Part shown: positions 44,026 to 55,533 of the stretch, piece by piece | Position numbering within the stretch: position 1 is the stretch's first letter | Layout: each line of letters starts with the position of its first letter | Source of the DNA: Branchipolynoe longqiensis | Taxonomy: Eukaryota > Annelida > Polychaeta > Phyllodocida > Polynoidae | Direction: 5' to 3' | Assembly: GCA_030323885.1 (NCBI GenBank) | Contig: CM059186.1 | Span: 170,485,230-170,549,229 of the forward strand | Length of the DNA stretch: 64,000 nt | The notes under the pieces: model-generated | The model's database searches: none | Told to the model about the DNA's origin: nothing | What the model saw: only the letters and a program-made list of their open reading frames with translations | Made by a program: the position numbers and the translations under genes

Positions 44026-44525
44026 TCCACCCTGCCCCGCTCCCTCCACCCCTTCCCCCCTTTCTCCCTCACTCACTCCCCCCTTCCCTCCGTTTACCTC
44101 TCCCTACTACATCTCTCAGTCATTCCCTCTCTCTTTCGCTTCCTCGCTCCTTTCGGCTTTCTATTCATCCCCTTTCCCTTCCTCCCGCACTCTCTACTGT
44201 TCCTCCCAACCTCCCTCCACCCTTCCTCCGTGCCTTCCTCTCTCCCTCCTCCCCTCCTTTCTCCCCCCCCCCCCTTTCTCCCCTCACCCCCTCCTCCGTC
44301 CCTTCCTCCGTCATTTCCTCCCACCACCCCTTCTCCCTCCCTCCCTCCCTCCTCCCCTCCTTTCATCCCCCCGTCTCCCCTCACCCCCTCCTCCGTCCCT
44401 TCCTTCCTCCCTTCCTCCCCACACCCCTCCTCCCTTCTTTGCTTCTTTCTTCCATTTCTTCCTCCTCTTCTTCCGACCCTTCCTCCCCCCACCCATCGTC
44501 CCTCCACCCCCTCCTCCTTTCTCTA
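44026..44525. repeat. CT-rich low-complexity tract
   Basis: CTTCCTCCCTCC runs that yield 130-260-codon Pro/Ser frames on the plus strand and Gly/Arg frames on the minus. Not coding. Confidence 0.9.
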
Positions 44526-44533
44526 TCCTAACC

Positions 44534-44862
44534 AGACGGGATGGCCGAATGAGTTAGAGCGTCCGTCTCCCATGTTGGTAGACCATGGGATCGTGGTTTC
44601 GAACCTGGGTCGAGTCAAACCAATGACTTACAAATTGATACTTGTCACTTCCTAGCCAGGTGCTCTGCATTATTAGGATAGGGCAAGGACTGGTTGGCTC
44701 AGGGTCAGGATAAGGTGACTCAGTGGCATATCAGTTCATGGTGCTGGTGGCCTGGTCTCCCAGTGGGGCAGCTCTATAAAGTCATCATGAGTGCACACTG
44801 TCACATGTCATGACCCGTTCGGATATGACCTTAGATGTTGCTAGGACCCAAAACAACAATAA
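44534..44862 (+). mobile_element. SINE-1, full length, head type A
   Basis: The best complete copy. Head CAGACGGGATGGCCGAATGA (A box) and TCGTGGTTTCGAACC (B box), body CTAGCCAGGTGCTCTGCATT, GGGCAAGGACTGGTTGGCTC and TGGTCTCCCAGTGGGGCAGC, tail TTAGATGTTGCTAGGACCCA then AACAACAATAATAA. Confidence 0.95.
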
Positions 44863-45284
44863 TAAAAGAAACAAATCCTCCATCCTTTCCTCACCCCTTC
44901 CTCCCGTCTACAGCGCCCCACAGAGGAAAGCACAAGCAGAGGCTGAAAGCTGTACCGTCTAGGGCACGCGGACGTGCACACAAGGTATGTCCACACATCA
45001 CACCACGAGCACACACATCATATTGACTATGCACCCACTCTACTACGCATGTCCACACATCCATCACAGGCCACTTGTATACACAGAGCTTGATTGATTG
45101 GCGGCTGCTTGCCGCCGTGTCGGCAGCAAAGGCCACATTCACGGCGAGAGAGGGAGGGCCACACCAGGGCTCCCGGGCCACTCGCCAACATTGAACATCA
45201 CACCCACCAATCTAAACGCCTATATCTGGGACCGTAGAATGATATTCAGGGTTCAAATTCCCGACAAACAACGATCGGTTGGTT
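44863..45284. other. unassigned DNA
   Basis: Nothing recognised. Confidence 0.4.
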
Positions 45285-45640
45285 GTTAGAGTTTTATGTC
45301 TTGGTAAGATCTAAGGTCATACCAGGATGGGTACAGACTTGTGACAGTGTGCACTCATGGCGATTTTATAGTGCTGGCCCACTGGGTGATCAGTCAAACC
45401 AACAACATATCAAATTGGTACTTGTCGCTCCCTAGCCTGGCGCTCGGCATACTAGGATAGGACAAGGACTGGTTAGCACATTATTAGGATAACGTGACTG
45501 TGTGGGATATGGTGTCATGGTGTCTGTGGCCTGGCCTCCCAGGTGGGCAGTACTATAAAGTCACCATGAGTGTGCACTGTCACAAGTCGGTACCCATCCT
45601 TATTTGACCTTATATATTGCTAGGACAAGAAGCAACAACA
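45285..45640. mobile_element. two SINE-1 parts in inverted arrangement
   Basis: Minus-oriented tail half (45285-45395: GTTAGAGTTTTATGTCTTGG, GCTGGCCCACTGGG), then plus-oriented headless copy (from about 45396 to AAGAAGCAACAACAACAA). Same geometry as 20513-20862. Confidence 0.8.
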
Positions 45641-45829
45641 ACAAAACAGTAAGCAAGCATCAGAACTCCATATTTAATAAAGGGTCATGGCAGGTCTTCA
45701 CTTCCCCATTTCGAGCACACAGAACCCCACTTCCGTCTGCACATTCCACATTCAGGCTGTAACAAGGCAACACTGCAGCAGCTCGTCACAGCATTACCTT
45801 CATAAGCGCGGGAATCTAGGCCGGCCACT

Positions 45830-46440
45830 TCCGCCTCCCCCCTCCCCCTTACCCGCTCCCACCTCCCCCTACCCCACCCTCCCTCCCCACCCTCCCAACC
45901 ACTGCTCCCCTTCCCACCCTCCCCACCACCCTCCCCTTCCACCACTCCCCCTCCGCACCCTCCCCTCTACCCGCTTCCCTTTCCCTCCACCACCCCCGAC
46001 CTCCCTGGTCCCTACTTCCAGTTATCTACTGCCTGATCAGAACCACCTCCTTCATGGTCACCCTCCGCCCTCCCTCCTCCCCTCCTCCCCCTAATCCCCC
46101 TCCCCCCCTCCCTCCCCGCCCCCAACTTATCACCCAACATTTGAAAGCCTCCGTCTCAAAACCGAGAGTGCCCAAAAGTCCTCCGACTCCACCCCCCTCC
46201 CTAGCCCCCTATCACAAATCCTCCACCCTCACATCCCCCTTTCCCCGTCCTCCGACTCCATCCCCCTCCCTCTCCCCCCCTACCACCGATCCTCCACCCT
46301 TCCACACGTTCCCGCACACTCCTTCCCCTCCTTTCACCCTCCCACCTCCCCCCCCCTCCTTCACCCCCCCCCCCCCCCCCCACACCTCTCCCCCACCCAC
46401 TTGACGCCCCCCCCCCCCCCCCCCCCCCGTACTGCCGCCG
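45830..46440. repeat. C-rich low-complexity tract with C homopolymers
   Basis: CCCTCCCCACC runs, and poly-C of 15-20 at 46370 and 46408. All long frames here are artefacts. Confidence 0.9.
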
Positions 46441-46599
46441 ATTACCTTAGTCTCGGCTTGGACCGCCTCATCTGAAGCCGCTGATTCCGGGCAGTTCTGG
46501 TCATGTGCATGTGTGGAGGGTGGGGGGGGGGAGGGGTGGTTTGGATTCATGCAGTGATCCATAATGGGCGCATCAAGCATCAATCAGTCGGACCCGGCT

Positions 46600-47275
46600 G
46601 CCTTCGTTTAACACGCCGCCCTGCTGAGTGCGAAGTGTTCATGGGTGGGAGGGAGTGTCGAAGACAGATGCTCTCACCAAGCCAGCCCTGTCGAGCCGAT
46701 GGAATAAAGGTGCCTTGCTGATGGTGAAGTGTTTGTATGTGGGACAGAGTGTCGAATACAGACGCTCTCACCAAACCAGCCTAATAAAGCTGAGGAAGAA
46801 AAGGCGGCTTGCTGAGTGTGAAGTGTTTGTGTGTGGGAGGGAGTCTCGAAGATAGACGCTCTCACCAAGCCAGCCCCGTAGAGCTGATGGAAAAAAGGCG
46901 CCCTACTGAGAGGGAATTGTCCGTGTGTGGGAGGGAGTCTCGAAGATAGACGCTCTCACCAAGCAAGCCCCGTAGAGCTGATGGAAAAAAGGCGCCCTAC
47001 TGAGAGGGAATTGTCCGTGTGTGGGAGGGAGTGTCGAAGACAGATGCTCTCACCATGCCAGCCCCATAGAGCTGACGGAATAAAGGTGCCCTACTGAGAG
47101 GGAATTGTCCGTGTGTGGGAGGGAGTGTCGAAGACAGATGCTCTCACCATGCCAGCCCCATAGAGCTGACGGAATAAAGGTGCCCTACTGAGAGTGACGT
47201 GTTTGTGTGTGGGAGGGAGTGTCGAATACATGCTCTCACCATGCCAGCCAAGTAGAGCTGACAGAATAAAAGCAG
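46600..47275. repeat. 94-bp satellite, seven units
   Basis: The landmark (C/T)AGA(C/T)GCTCTCACCA recurs at 46665, 46759, 46853, 46947, 47041 and 47135, all exactly 94 bp apart, with a slightly short last unit near 47229. Each unit contains GTGTGTGGGAGGGAGT and GGAATAAAGGTGCC or its variants. Confidence 0.95.
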
Positions 47276-47377
47276 TTAATCACAAGGAAGCCATGCCGTA
47301 CATAGTTCCAGAATGGTGACACGCTCATTATAAAGGACGGTTATGTTTGAGACAGTGGGTGGGCTGATGACCTGTGC

Positions 47378-47668
47378 ATGGTGGCCGAATCGGTAGAGCG
47401 CAGGCCTCGCGTGCAGGAGATCGGAAGTTCGGTTCCCAGTCGAGTCAAACCAATAAGTTATAAAATGTATACATGTTGCTTCCTAGCCGGGCACTTGGCA
47501 TTAATAGGATAGGGCAAGAACTGGTTTGCTTAGTGTCAGGATACTGTGACGGAGTGGGATATCAGGTCATGGTGCCATCGGCCTGATTTCTCAGTCGGGC
47601 AGCACTATAAAGTCGCCATGAGTGTGCACTGTCACAAATCGGTACCCGTCCTGATATGACCATAGATA
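47378..47668 (+). mobile_element. SINE-1, full length, head type B
   Basis: Head GCATGGTGGCCGAATCGGTA, B box AGTTCGGTTCCC, body through AGTCGCCATGAGTGTGCACT, ending GATATGACCATAGATATT directly at a MITE fragment. Confidence 0.9.
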
Positions 47669-47790
47669 TTCCCTTCTATGTAGCAACAAATGCTTAATAA
47701 GTGCACCTGTATCTAAGTTAGATATGTAGAATCAAATCTAGATAAGCGTTTTGGTTTTGCAAATTTGATGTTTCATCAGACTGTGCAGCT
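47669..47790 (+). mobile_element. TTAA-MITE 3' end
   Basis: CCCTTCTATGTAGCAACAAA to CATCAGACTGTGCAGCT then TTAA (47791-47794). Only the last 120 bp is present, fused to the SINE tail. Confidence 0.85.
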
Positions 47791-47794
47791 TTAA

Positions 47795-48202
47795 TCTCGA
47801 TCCGAGTTATTCAGGGAGAGGGCAGCCCTGAAAGTGCTGACTCCCTCACGCCTGTATGATTGACAGCCTCACCAGCACCCCGCCCTACCCGCCATCTTTG
47901 ATCTGACCCCATGACCCACTGTCGATATGGACCTCATCAACCACAACAAACTGCGATCAATTGCGTCCAAGACCAACTCCCCTAACACTCTGCACCTCAA
48001 ACTGTCGTCGATTCTGGTTGCTACTTGGCAGTATAAACCTAGCACCCAAAGTGGAAATCTGTGTGCATCCTCCAAGAGTCCCAAGCTGCTGACAGTGATG
48101 ATATAATCGTAGGTTGGCAGATACACCATGTTGCCACCTACCTCTCGGAGCAGTCTTCAATGCCACAATTACCACTGGTTCTGAAATCCTGCTAATATAG
48201 CC
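47795..48202. other. unassigned DNA
   Basis: Nothing recognised. An 86-codon minus-strand frame has no visible domain. Confidence 0.4.
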
Positions 48203-48621
48203 TCCATAGGACCTCGTACATAGCTCTCTATAATTACAAATAGCTCTCTCTACATAGCTCTATTAATGGCTCTCACTACATAGCTCTATAAATAGCTCTC
48301 TATACATAACTCTCTAGGCATAGCTCTATAAATAGCTCTCTATACATAACTCTCTATAAATAGCTCTCACCACATAGTGCTCTATTAATAGCTCTCAGTA
48401 GGCATAGGTCTATAAATAGCTCTCAGTACATAAGCTTTCGCTACGTAGCTCTCTATGAATAGCTCTCACCACATAGTGCTCTATTAATAGCTCTCAGTAC
48501 ATAGCTCTCTATGCATAGGTCTATAAATAGCTCTCAGTACATAGCTCTCGCTATGTAGATCTCTATAAATAGCTCTCACTACATAGTGCTCTATTAATAG
48601 CTCTCAGTGCATAGCTCTCTA
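48203..48621. repeat. ATAGCTCTCTA minisatellite with higher-order repeat
   Basis: A 12- to 18-bp monomer (ATAGCTCTCTATAAATAGCT) organised in a longer period of roughly 100 bp (CACCACATAGTGCTCTATTA recurs). Confidence 0.9.
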
Positions 48622-48908
48622 GGCGACTTGTGGTGACAATGTGCATTCATGGCAACTTCATAGTGCTTCCCCACTGGGAGACCAGGCCACCGTCACCATG
48701 ACCCAATACCCCACACAGTCACATTATCCTGATACCAAACTAACCAGTCCTTGCCCTATCGTATTAATGCCGAGTGCCAGGCTATCAATTTTATAGTATT
48801 TTATAAGTATCAATTTTATAAGTCATTGGTTTGACTCAGCTAGGATTTGAACTCCCGACCTTCCGCACGGGAAGTCTGCGCTCTACCGATTAGGCTACCG
48901 CTTCCGGT
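48622..48908 (-). mobile_element. SINE-1, head type B
   Basis: Minus orientation: CTGGGAGACCAGG-type body, an internal short duplication (ATCAATTTTATA), and head CGGTAGCCTAATCGGTAGAG with B box GAGTTCAAATCC. Confidence 0.85.
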
Positions 48909-49489
48909 CAACGCGGGCTCTGGTGGTGACTGGTGAGTGGACCGGGGTTCTTAGACAGGATGTGTGCCAGCCTGTCTGAGGGCGCGCCTAATGCTGCATG
49001 GATCAGTCAGCTGATGGTAAATGATGCAGCGGTAGGGGGCCTCAAAGAAGCGGAAGTGAGGGTGGGACGGCATTGAAGCGAAGATGATCGACCCCAGAAT
49101 GGGTTAGAGACGACCCCAACCGATCCCTGCAGGCTGGCGTGAGGAGGCTGTGGTTAAGTTGGTCAAAGCTGCATCATGGGATGGTTCTCAGCTTGTGACC
49201 TTTTTGACTTATTTGTATATATATATAGGTGGTCAGAGCCTCTGACAGGTGGCGCCAGTGTGGCCAAACCTGGAACTAATGACTGGCATACACTAGCTGC
49301 GGTTCGCAAATAACAATACAAATATAACTGAAGATGATAGTGTCCTTGTTTATATTCCCATAATAGATTACGGAGCACATATATATATATACGCGTGTAT
49401 GACTGATGTGAACGCTTGTCACATCCATCTTCCTGTGTGCTTGTGAATCACCGACCTCACAGCAAAGTGCCAAAGGAGAATACAAAGCT
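48909..49489. other. unassigned DNA
   Basis: One copy of the 66-bp unit (49335-49400). The rest was not recognised. Confidence 0.4.
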
Positions 49490-49840
49490 TGGAAATGGGG
49501 CTATAGTAACTACCACAGGATGTTAAGCATCTCGTACAAAGACCATAGTACCAATGAGGAGGTCTGTGCAAAGATCCAGCAGGCAATATTGGACAACACA
49601 AGGATCTCTGACAAGCGTAAAGAGATGCAAACTGCAGTGATATGGCCATATTTCCCATTCATCAGGTCTGGCCAAAGGCATCACACACAAGGCACAGGTA
49701 AAGGGGGGGGGGAGAAGACAAGGCGCCGGACAAGAGGTGGGAAAACAACATCAAGGAAACCAGCAAGTCCCAGAGGGCAGTGGAGAACAGGGGAAACTGA
49801 TTGCCAAGTTATCTGTGATACCCTGATGAAGCTCATGGTT
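49490..49840 (+). pseudogene. LINE C-terminal remnant (second LINE lineage)
   Basis: Frame 1 gives MLSISYKDHSTNEEVCAKIQ and QAI, a motif common to many invertebrate LINE C-termini (ISYKDHVTNEEV). After an internal loss and frameshift, the other frame gives SGLAKGITHKAQVKGGG, a KQH segment, and GKLIAKLSVI. A GATGAC-like tail follows (49856). Distinct from the 27300/39317 family. Confidence 0.75.
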
Positions 49841-49939
49841 AAGGGATTGATTGATAATGGTGATGACGATATACATATTATCAGGTTGTTCATTGTGGTT
49901 CGATTTTAATTCAGTCACTTGTATTTGATAGTGTTAGCA

Positions 49940-50165
49940 TTGGAGAAATTTGAAGTGAAAATACACTAAATAATCTTTGGTGTGCACTACAAAATGTGGG
50001 ACACCATAAGGCTTCATCAGTAAGAGGTTCTATTGAATTGGCTTAGTACTTAATCCCCTCTGTGCAGCAAGGAATGCTTGATAAGCACATAATATAAATA
50101 CAATCTAGTTAGGGAAATGTTCTGGCTTACAAGACGCCATGTATTCATCGGACTGTTCAGTTTTG
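49940..50165 (+). mobile_element. TTAA-MITE, old diverged copy
   Basis: AAGGCTTCATCAGTAAGAGG, TTCTATTGAATTGGCTTAGT and TTCATCGGACTGTTCAGTTT correspond to the 3' two-thirds of the family. Confidence 0.7.
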
Positions 50166-50432
50166 AAGTCCGGCTTATATTAGACAACATAGCAGAGTTG
50201 AGTGGTTTCATTGGTCGCTAATATCAGTTGGTGTCTGCTGGTGTTGTTGGTGTCCGTTAAGTAGGTCACAGCTCCAGTGGGAAGTATTTACTTACTGCCA
50301 ACAGTGCCTATTGACGCTATTCATGCCACGGCCATATTGAAACTAGACCGAGGCCACATATGCCTCTGTGAGGTGCCGCTGTATGAAAAGTGATGTGAAT
50401 ACTTGTTCCTCGGCCAATACCTCTTGAAATCA

Positions 50433-50905
50433 CTCAGATTTGAGGGTATTCATTTTCTAAACCACCATATTCATCTTTGCATATCTGTTTTCTATCTATT
50501 GGCCAATTTTCATGAAGATTGGGTGACCCTTTCATGGTGATTTTCCCATTCTTTAACTACAATGTGACTGTCAACTTCAAGTCTGCATAGTTATGGTGGT
50601 ATCATGTACCATGCAGCACTGTCAGCGTACTTATCTGTGTAACACAGTTAAACAACTAGTCTTAGTAATTACAAATTAATAAAAGCTTTGAAAGGATTTA
50701 AATATATAAAAGAATATATATATATTAAGAAAGTTATGCAATTTTGAATTTAAGAACAGATTGGCAACCAGGGTGAGCGACTTTGTTGACATTGCCTACT
50801 GAAATGCATCTGATCATCACTCAATCTTCATGAAAATTGACCAGAAGATAGAAAAAAGGTATGCAAAAATGATAGTTTCAAAAGTGAATATCTTCAAATT
50901 TTACT
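50433..50905. repeat. large inverted repeat (95-bp arms)
   Basis: 50433-50528 pairs with 50808-50905: CAATTTTCATGAAGATTG against its inverse CAATCTTCATGAAAATTG, then TTTTCTATCT and GAGGGTATTCA. About 80% identical by eye. The 280-bp loop has no ORF. A foldback element or an old hairpin insertion. Confidence 0.7.
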
Positions 50906-51639
50906 CCTTTAATTTCTGTAGTAGTTCATGCACATCGGCACCCAGCAGTGTCTTATGACCATTTCCAATACCGACGCGTACTCAGGCTCATTCTGATGCC
51001 TTTTTAGGTTACGTGTGAATAGTGTGAATATTCTGAGGTTGTGGGAGGCTTTTCTGTGCCGCTCATCACTCGGCGTGGATAATGTGGGCGAGCCTTACTG
51101 TAGCTTATAAACTGACTGAGCCGCTCACCAGGCATGCTATAAAGCCATGCTATATTACACGGCAGAGCACAGCTTGTTTAATATTATATTCCATAGGACA
51201 AAACCTATTACAAAACCAGATATTTTGTTAAAATTCCTTAACATCATACTACTAGTAATAATAGATATTTACGCATGAATAGAGTTCTTTTCAGGATACA
51301 TTTTACATTGTACATAAGCTTTCTTTTTTGTTGTACTAAGCTGCGCTGCCTCTGGTATTTGCCCCTTTATTAGACTACCTACGCAGAACAACCTTATTCT
51401 TGGTAATATACGACTCACTCAAGCATTCTCTCCCAACAGTATGTACCATTTGACCAGGGCTAGATTCAATTTAGGCAAGTTCAAACCAAACTAGTCTAAT
51501 AATCCACAGTGTCTTGTGGTCAATTTGGAACAAGAAATCTTAGCAGATTATGCAGTTTTAGCCTACTATGCCTTTGACAAATTAACCGCCCACCCAAAAG
51601 GCAACATAATTCTAAACTAAAAAATGTTTCTTTAGAAAT
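50906..51639. other. unassigned DNA
   Basis: Nothing recognised. Confidence 0.4.
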
Positions 51640-51870
51640 AGTCATTGCTAAGATTGCTAAGATTGCTGAGATTTCTAAGATTGCTGAGATTGCTGAAATT
51701 GTTGAGATTGTTGAGATTGCTAAGATTTCAAAAATGTCAAACATTGCTAAAATTTCTAAAATTGCTAAGATTTGAGATGGCTAAGATTGTAAACATTGCT
51801 AACATTGTTAACATTGCTTAGATTGCTAAGATTGCCAAGACTGCTAAGATTGCCAAGATTCCTAAGAATG
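51640..51870. repeat. 9-bp minisatellite (ATTGCTAAG)n
   Basis: About 24 degenerate units (ATTGCTGAG, ATTTCTAAG, ATTGTTGAG). The period is a multiple of three, so the minus frame reads an Ile-rich ISAI repeat; an artefact. Confidence 0.9.
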
Positions 51871-52624
51871 CCATCGTCGCATGTGATTCCTTGTGATTCT
51901 CCCAATTATTAGAAATCGCATGATGTGTACGGCATGTTTGATTGGACGGCGAGCGATGAGTGACCTTTTTGACAGCTGTCACAAGTAGACTGTCACAGTA
52001 ATGAGATTCGTGCTGGACGCCCAAAGGTCGAGGACTTCCGGGTATCGATCGTTACCCCCAACAATGTATTTGCCATGGAGACTGACAGCCTGTCTGCTCC
52101 TACTTCTGACCTTTCACTAAAGCAACTATAGTTGTCCTTTACTGCTCAAAGCCTGACAGTATTTCTGTCATCAGGAGAGCTAGCTAATAGACGATTTCCA
52201 CCACCGACCCGCCCTCTAGCGGGAGTGGCAGGAATGTGTTTTCTGGATAGGAATTTTGATCTAATGGATTCGATAGTAACCCCTAAACTACAGAAGCCAG
52301 TAGAGGTCTACAGGAAAATAGAATAGAAATGTCGAAATTAATGGAATAGTTTTTAGAAAGGCAGGGTATTTCATTCTCAGTTTAATGAACGCATTATTGT
52401 GAACTTAGGAAGTTTTCCCATTTGGATTTACTTTGTAAAACGTCTAGATTTAGATTTAAAATATGAGGTATTTTCATGGTCAATCTTTGTTATTTTATTC
52501 ATGTTTTCATAATTTATGTTGATTCATAGCAAATATTGAGAAAAGATAGGTTCCAGCAGTCATTTGTATGCCAACCTGGGAGGCAGATTCTTGTTGACAA
52601 AATTGACATTCTGTGCATTAAATC
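51871..52624. other. unassigned DNA
   Basis: Nothing recognised. A 64-codon plus frame at 52132 has no support. Confidence 0.4.
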
Positions 52625-53115
52625 AAAATAATTTTAGAGCTAGATTACACCACAACAATATTGATCCTTATTAACAAATTTAGAAATACAAAATTCATAA
52701 TAACTGAATTTGATGGGTTGTTTAACTTAAAAGAATGCTCTGAGTCTTTCTTTCCATTTCTGATAAATGACATAGAAAACCATTTCCGAAGTAGATGTTC
52801 CGAAAATATATATCATTATAGATTAATTTGATAATAAAAGTACTTAAATAATGTTAAATCTGATTGATATATTCACTCTTTACCTTGTCAGCACTGGTGG
52901 TTCATATACTGATGGAATATAACAGTCCACTGCATTGTCATAGTTTCTTGCCTCGGCTCTATAGCCAGAGATTGTTGAGTATCAGACGCGTTCAGTTAGA
53001 TGTGTCTTAAACTGAAAGTAGTACCTGTCAAATGGCACTAGTGCCATTCATAAAGAACGGTGGACCACGTCATACGGCACTAATAACGGCCCTGTTCAGT
53101 GTTGATGGTGTCGTA
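52625..53115 (+). repeat. dispersed repeat D, copy 1
   Basis: TATAGCCAGAGATTGTTGAG, AAAGTAGTACCTGTCAAATG and AACGGTGGACCACGTCAT are shared with 56020-56300 in the same orientation. Left limit approximate. Nature unknown. Confidence 0.7.
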
Positions 53116-53889
53116 AAGACTATTGGAAGGCTATAGAGCTAGACATGTCTAGAAAACTATGCATGATTATATTTCTAAGGACAATATCGCTCACCGATGT
53201 TCATTTTCTTACGTTATTCTTATTTATTCAGTAATCACTGAATTAAATTATAACTTATCGAAAGCTTTGTACTTTCTTCCAGAGTTCACCTGACATTAGA
53301 TCAAATATTTACCACTATCTACAATAGGCGTGAATGACAACCAGGTTTAAATCAGAGCAAAAACTGCTTTGTATACAAAAAAACACGATCGGAGCTCCTG
53401 GTTCCAGTGTCTAGTGTTTATGTACATTGGCATAGAGTTTATGAAATGGGAGAGAATGCATAACAAACAAGATGGCAGCCACTGAATGCTCTTGATTCTA
53501 CTTTTAATGTCCAATAATGTACACGATTTCATCAGTTCAGCAGCTACTGTGTGGTAAGATAACACCAACACTACAACTGGCCAGCATTGAAAACAAGCCT
53601 GGGTGCCCGGGCTTATATGCTATGGAAAGTAGCAGGCTATGGTCGATAAGTATTTAAACAATATATTTAGTGATATTAGATTGTAAATTCATTTGGTTAT
53701 GTCCATAACCCAACTTTCCGACACATTTTCTATAGACGGAGTACACGTGACCTATTCACTCAGTGGTCAGCGGTCAGCCATCTTGGATTATGAGCACCCT
53801 CGCCTAGCCATGATATGAATGTATGCTGATACAGTAAAACAGTTTTCTTGTGTTCAGAGCTGTTCTGGTCAGTTTACATCCGATGCGCG
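53116..53889. other. unassigned DNA
   Basis: Nothing recognised. Confidence 0.4.
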
Positions 53890-54430
53890 AAAAGGAAGAA
53901 GGCAAGGCAGGGATGGAGAAATAAGAGGCGTTTATTGGTACGCCTCACAACAGCAAGCTATACAGGAGATTAAACAAACAGCTCATGAGGAGCAATGTAC
54001 AGCAACAGAGGAGGTTAGAAAAAGAGCTCAGAAGGAGCGAACCGTATAACTTAAGCTAGGGAGGAGGAGCTCGGGGAGCTTAGTGTTCAGGGGAGGGGCG
54101 CCGAGGAGCCCTCCACCACAGGAGGAGAGTAAAGAGAGGGACAGTAGAAGAGAGTTGGGTGGGTGGGTGGAGAAGAAAGCGGTGGTGCAGGGATGACGGC
54201 TGGAGGGCGAGTGCCTGAGGGAGGCCGGCGGGCGGCCTTATAAGGGAGGGAGCTGAAAGGCGAGGGGGGAGGTGAGAAAGCGGCGGGCGAGGGCGGCAGA
54301 GGGGCAGGGCGACAGAAAGCTGAGGGGCGGATGATAAGGGAGGTGAGAAAGCTGCGCGACGGCAGGGAGGGGCCGGGGGGAGGGTCTCTTCCTTCCCTCG
54401 CATCAAACGCAATGCGAGCATTACGACCAA
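53890..54430 (-). mobile_element. LTR-like unit L, copy 2
   Basis: On the minus strand it begins TGGTCGTAATGC, has the TATA box in CCCTTATAAGGCCGCCCGCC, the AATAAA in CGTACCAATAAACGCCTC and ends near TTTTCGCGCATC. It is the same order as 25337-26018 but shorter between TATA and poly(A). Confidence 0.7.
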
Positions 54431-54741
54431 TGTGTTTAGTTAGAGCACTTTACCAACAACGTTGATGGCCAAACTGCTCAAAACAGTGACAAATAAACCA
54501 ACAAATCAGTAAATAAGCACAGTGTAGGCAGTTGCAAGCCTTCTGTATGTAATCTAATATGCCATTGACAGTTTTCTCGTGACGTCATTACACACCCTCT
54601 ATAATGTTGTTTAGCTCTGTCACGGGGCTGTAGGAGTAATTATATAAGCCACGAGCTGAGGGAAATGTGTATTAAACATAACTCCCTACAGGGTGCTTAT
54701 ACTTACAGTATTGAAAGGAGGTGGAGGATTTAAAAACGCTT
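54431..54741. other. unassigned DNA
   Basis: Nothing recognised. Confidence 0.4.
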
Positions 54742-54955
54742 CCTAGCCTGGCGCTCGGCATCATTAGGATAGGGCAAGGACTGGTTGGCTCAGCGTCAGG
54801 ATACTGTGACTGAGTGGGATATCAGGTCATGGTGCTGGAAACCTGGTCTCCCAGTGGGGCAGCAATATAAAGTCACCATGAGTGCGCACTGTCAGAAATT
54901 GTTGCCCATCCTGATATTACCTTAGATGTTGCCCGGATGTAAAACTCCAAAGAAT
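54742..54955 (+). mobile_element. SINE-1 without head
   Basis: CTTCCTAGCCTGGCGCTCGG to TTAGATGTTGCCCGGATGTA. Clean body and tail, 5' truncated. Confidence 0.9.
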
Positions 54956-55431
54956 AACCTGAAAGGAGGCGCTTCAAATGCGCTGAACTATGCCAATATC
55001 AGAATGAGTTCGTTATGTCTGTTAGGTAGACGAATGTCAGGGGAGCAACTTTTATCTGACTTGGAAGAAACAAAGACCAAGGGACCAATCACAGTATTAT
55101 GAACTAATTGATCCCATAGGGACAGCCAATAAGCTCCAGCCTTAGATGGAAACAAGTGACTTTGGGACACCTAATGACACTTTTTAACCTTGGCATGCAA
55201 CTGGCGAGTGCCGTCGGCACCATAAAACCGAGCAGCTCCTCAGGAGGTCTTCGGTATCAGGGAAATGAATGGTTTTCTGTAGGTGGCTGTGAAGTGTAAC
55301 TTCTCGAACAGTTATGATTGCCAAAGTAACGAAGTGGAGTATCACTGTGGATTTGACAAAGGGCTGGTTACACAAGAAGCCACTCACCAGATAGTTCTGC
55401 AATAAGGACAGACCTGGGGCCCTAGTTCATT
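54956..55431. other. unassigned DNA
   Basis: Nothing recognised. Confidence 0.4.
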
Positions 55432-55533
55432 ATTCCAACAAGTATCCATTTTACAAGTCTCGGCTGGGTTTCCAACTCCAGACCTTCTGCACAGGAGGCC
55501 TGCGCTGTATCGATTCGGGCACTGCGTCCAGTC
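55432..55533 (-). mobile_element. SINE-1 head type B fragment
   Basis: Minus orientation. CTGGACGCAGTGCCCGAATC with B box AGTTGGAAACCC. Confidence 0.75.

Noticed and set aside
44534..44610. tRNA gene
   Set aside because: A and B boxes are present but the acceptor stem does not pair and the unit continues into a SINE body seen many times.
43743..44655. Pro/Ser-rich frames up to 262 codons
   Set aside because: Polypyrimidine low complexity with open frames in all phases and a SINE at the end.
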